From assembly GCA_000697335.1 (NCBI GenBank), contig JNEM01015388.1, positions 1-37,668 of the forward strand: DNA of 37,668 nt. Direction: 5' to 3'. This document shows positions 36,762-37,668 of the stretch, piece after piece. The notes below the pieces were generated by a model. The model made no database searches and had not been told where the DNA came from. It saw only the letters and a program-made list of their open reading frames with translations. The DNA comes from Conidiobolus incongruus B7586 (lineage: Eukaryota > Entomophthoromycota > Entomophthoromycetes > Entomophthorales > Conidiobolaceae). The stretch's first letter is position 1. Every line of letters starts with the position of its first letter. A program made the position numbers and the translations under genes.

Positions 36762-37668
36762 ATGTAAATAAATCTAATTTAATATTAATAAATTTATTAA
36801 TATATTATAAATCTTTAGGGGTAGATGTTGTCAATTGGTTATGGGTCCTGCTGGAAGTGGCAAGGTATTCTATTCAGTTACTAATATTTTAGATTTAACT
36901 AATAAATTAATAATAGTCCACTTACTGTAATACTATTATGAATCACTGTATTACTAAAAAGAGAAAAGTTCACTTAGTAAATTTGGACCCTGCCGCCGAA
37001 GTTTTCGAGTATGAACCTACAATAGGTATTATCGCTTATATTAACCAATAAATTAACACAATATAATAATATCTTTTAGATATTAGAGAATTAATCACAC
37101 TCGAAGATGTTATGGAAGAGCTCCAAATGGGACCTAACGGAGGGTTAATCTACTGTCTAGATTACTTTCTAGAACAGGACCAATGGTTTGAAGAAGAGTT
37201 GGGCGATTACGAAGATGATTACTTATTAATCGACTGCCCCGGCCAAATTGAAATTTACACCCATTACAATATCATTGGACAACTCGTTGAAAAATTACAG
37301 AAATTAAACTTTAGAGTGGTTGGCATTTATTGTATCGACAGTCAATTTATCGTTGATAAGTATAAATTTTTCTCTGGGGTCATGAGTGCTATGAGTAGTA
37401 TGATTAATATTGAAATTCCCTATGTTAATGTGTTGACCAAGATGGATTTATTGGCTGAGGGTGATGAAGAGTTAATTCAAAGATTTTTGGATGTTGATCC
37501 AACTTTATTGCTTGATGACGATGACAAAAGCATAGGCGTTAAGGGTGGATTCACTGAAAAATTTCATCAGTTGAACTTGGCATTGGTGCAATTGATTGAA
37601 GATCAATCTCTAGTCAGTTTTATCCCATTGAATAACACAGATGAAGATAGTGTCGAATACATATTGAG
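36762..37668 (+). CDS. GPN3: GPN-loop GTPase 3 (partial, cut by window end)
   Basis: Exons 36762-36763, 36819-36864, 36917-37025 and 37080 to beyond 37668; introns are 55, 52 and 54 nt. The GPN GTPases act in assembly and nuclear import of RNA polymerases; GPN3 pairs with GPN1/Npa3. The P-loop is GPAGSGKST, with its Lys codon directly before an intron. LVNLDPAAE follows, then DIREL, the family-defining GPN motif in [10 protein letters not shown], the switch [11 protein letters not shown], and TKMDLL for base recognition. The match to yeast YLR243W runs along the whole visible length of about 248 residues. Only the C-terminal tail is missing. The conserved [13 protein letters not shown] start is obtained only if AT at 36762-36763 is spliced to G at 36819, so the start codon is split by the first intron. 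Otherwise the first in-frame ATG would be inside the first beta-strand. Confidence 0.93.

Overview
The window is about 80% A+T and reads as nuclear DNA of a fungus, probably an early-diverging or otherwise strongly A+T-biased lineage. The reasons are: short spliceosomal introns with GT...TAG/AAG/CAG ends (about 37 reconstructed, nearly all 50-71 nt), fungal-type gene content (a Cdc25-like Ras exchange factor with an N-terminal SH3 domain, a Ufe1-type SNARE) and a ferrochelatase that keeps the four cysteines of a [2Fe-2S] cluster, which budding yeast ferrochelatase lacks. The exact lineage cannot be fixed from sequence alone. No tRNA, rRNA, CRISPR array, virus-like element or intact transposon was recognised.

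Layout: 1-1.62 kb is a diverged tandem array with a period near 660 bp. 1.78-3.04 kb is UFE1 (+), an ER Qa-SNARE in four exons. 3.0-6.0 kb is non-coding and ends in a G+C-richer promoter-like patch. 6.04-10.06 kb is an SH3/RasGEF gene (+) in six exons. 12.1-14.5 kb holds a decayed copy of a RING exon and then a RING-H2/coiled-coil gene (+) whose 3' part changes frame twice at homopolymers. 15.17-16.05 kb is an AMMECR1-family gene (-) with a 9-nt microexon. 19.89-21.12 kb is a two-finger C2H2 transcription factor (+). 22.38-23.67 kb is a six-exon gene (-) that I do not recognise. 24.42-26.29 kb is an intact RING-H2/coiled-coil gene (-), paralogous to the one at 13.6 kb. 29.24-30.71 kb is ferrochelatase (+). 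31.97-32.25 kb is a tiny three-exon gene (+) for a 53-residue one-pass membrane protein. 32.34-33.30 kb is a mitochondrial carrier (-). 36.76-37.67 kb is GPN3 (+), cut by the window end, with a start codon that appears to be split by an intron.

The genes do not form an obvious pathway. Ferrochelatase, the carrier and probably the tiny membrane protein are mitochondrial; UFE1 is secretory; RasGEF and the zinc finger are signalling and transcription; GPN3 is needed for RNA polymerase assembly and import. The most distinctive local feature is a small RING-H2/coiled-coil family: one intact gene, one frame-disrupted gene and one isolated exon fossil within 14 kb, sharing a 25-nt microexon and identical intron phases. 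All exon models were built by hand from splice sites, frame continuity and family conservation. Every multi-exon model sums to a whole number of codons.
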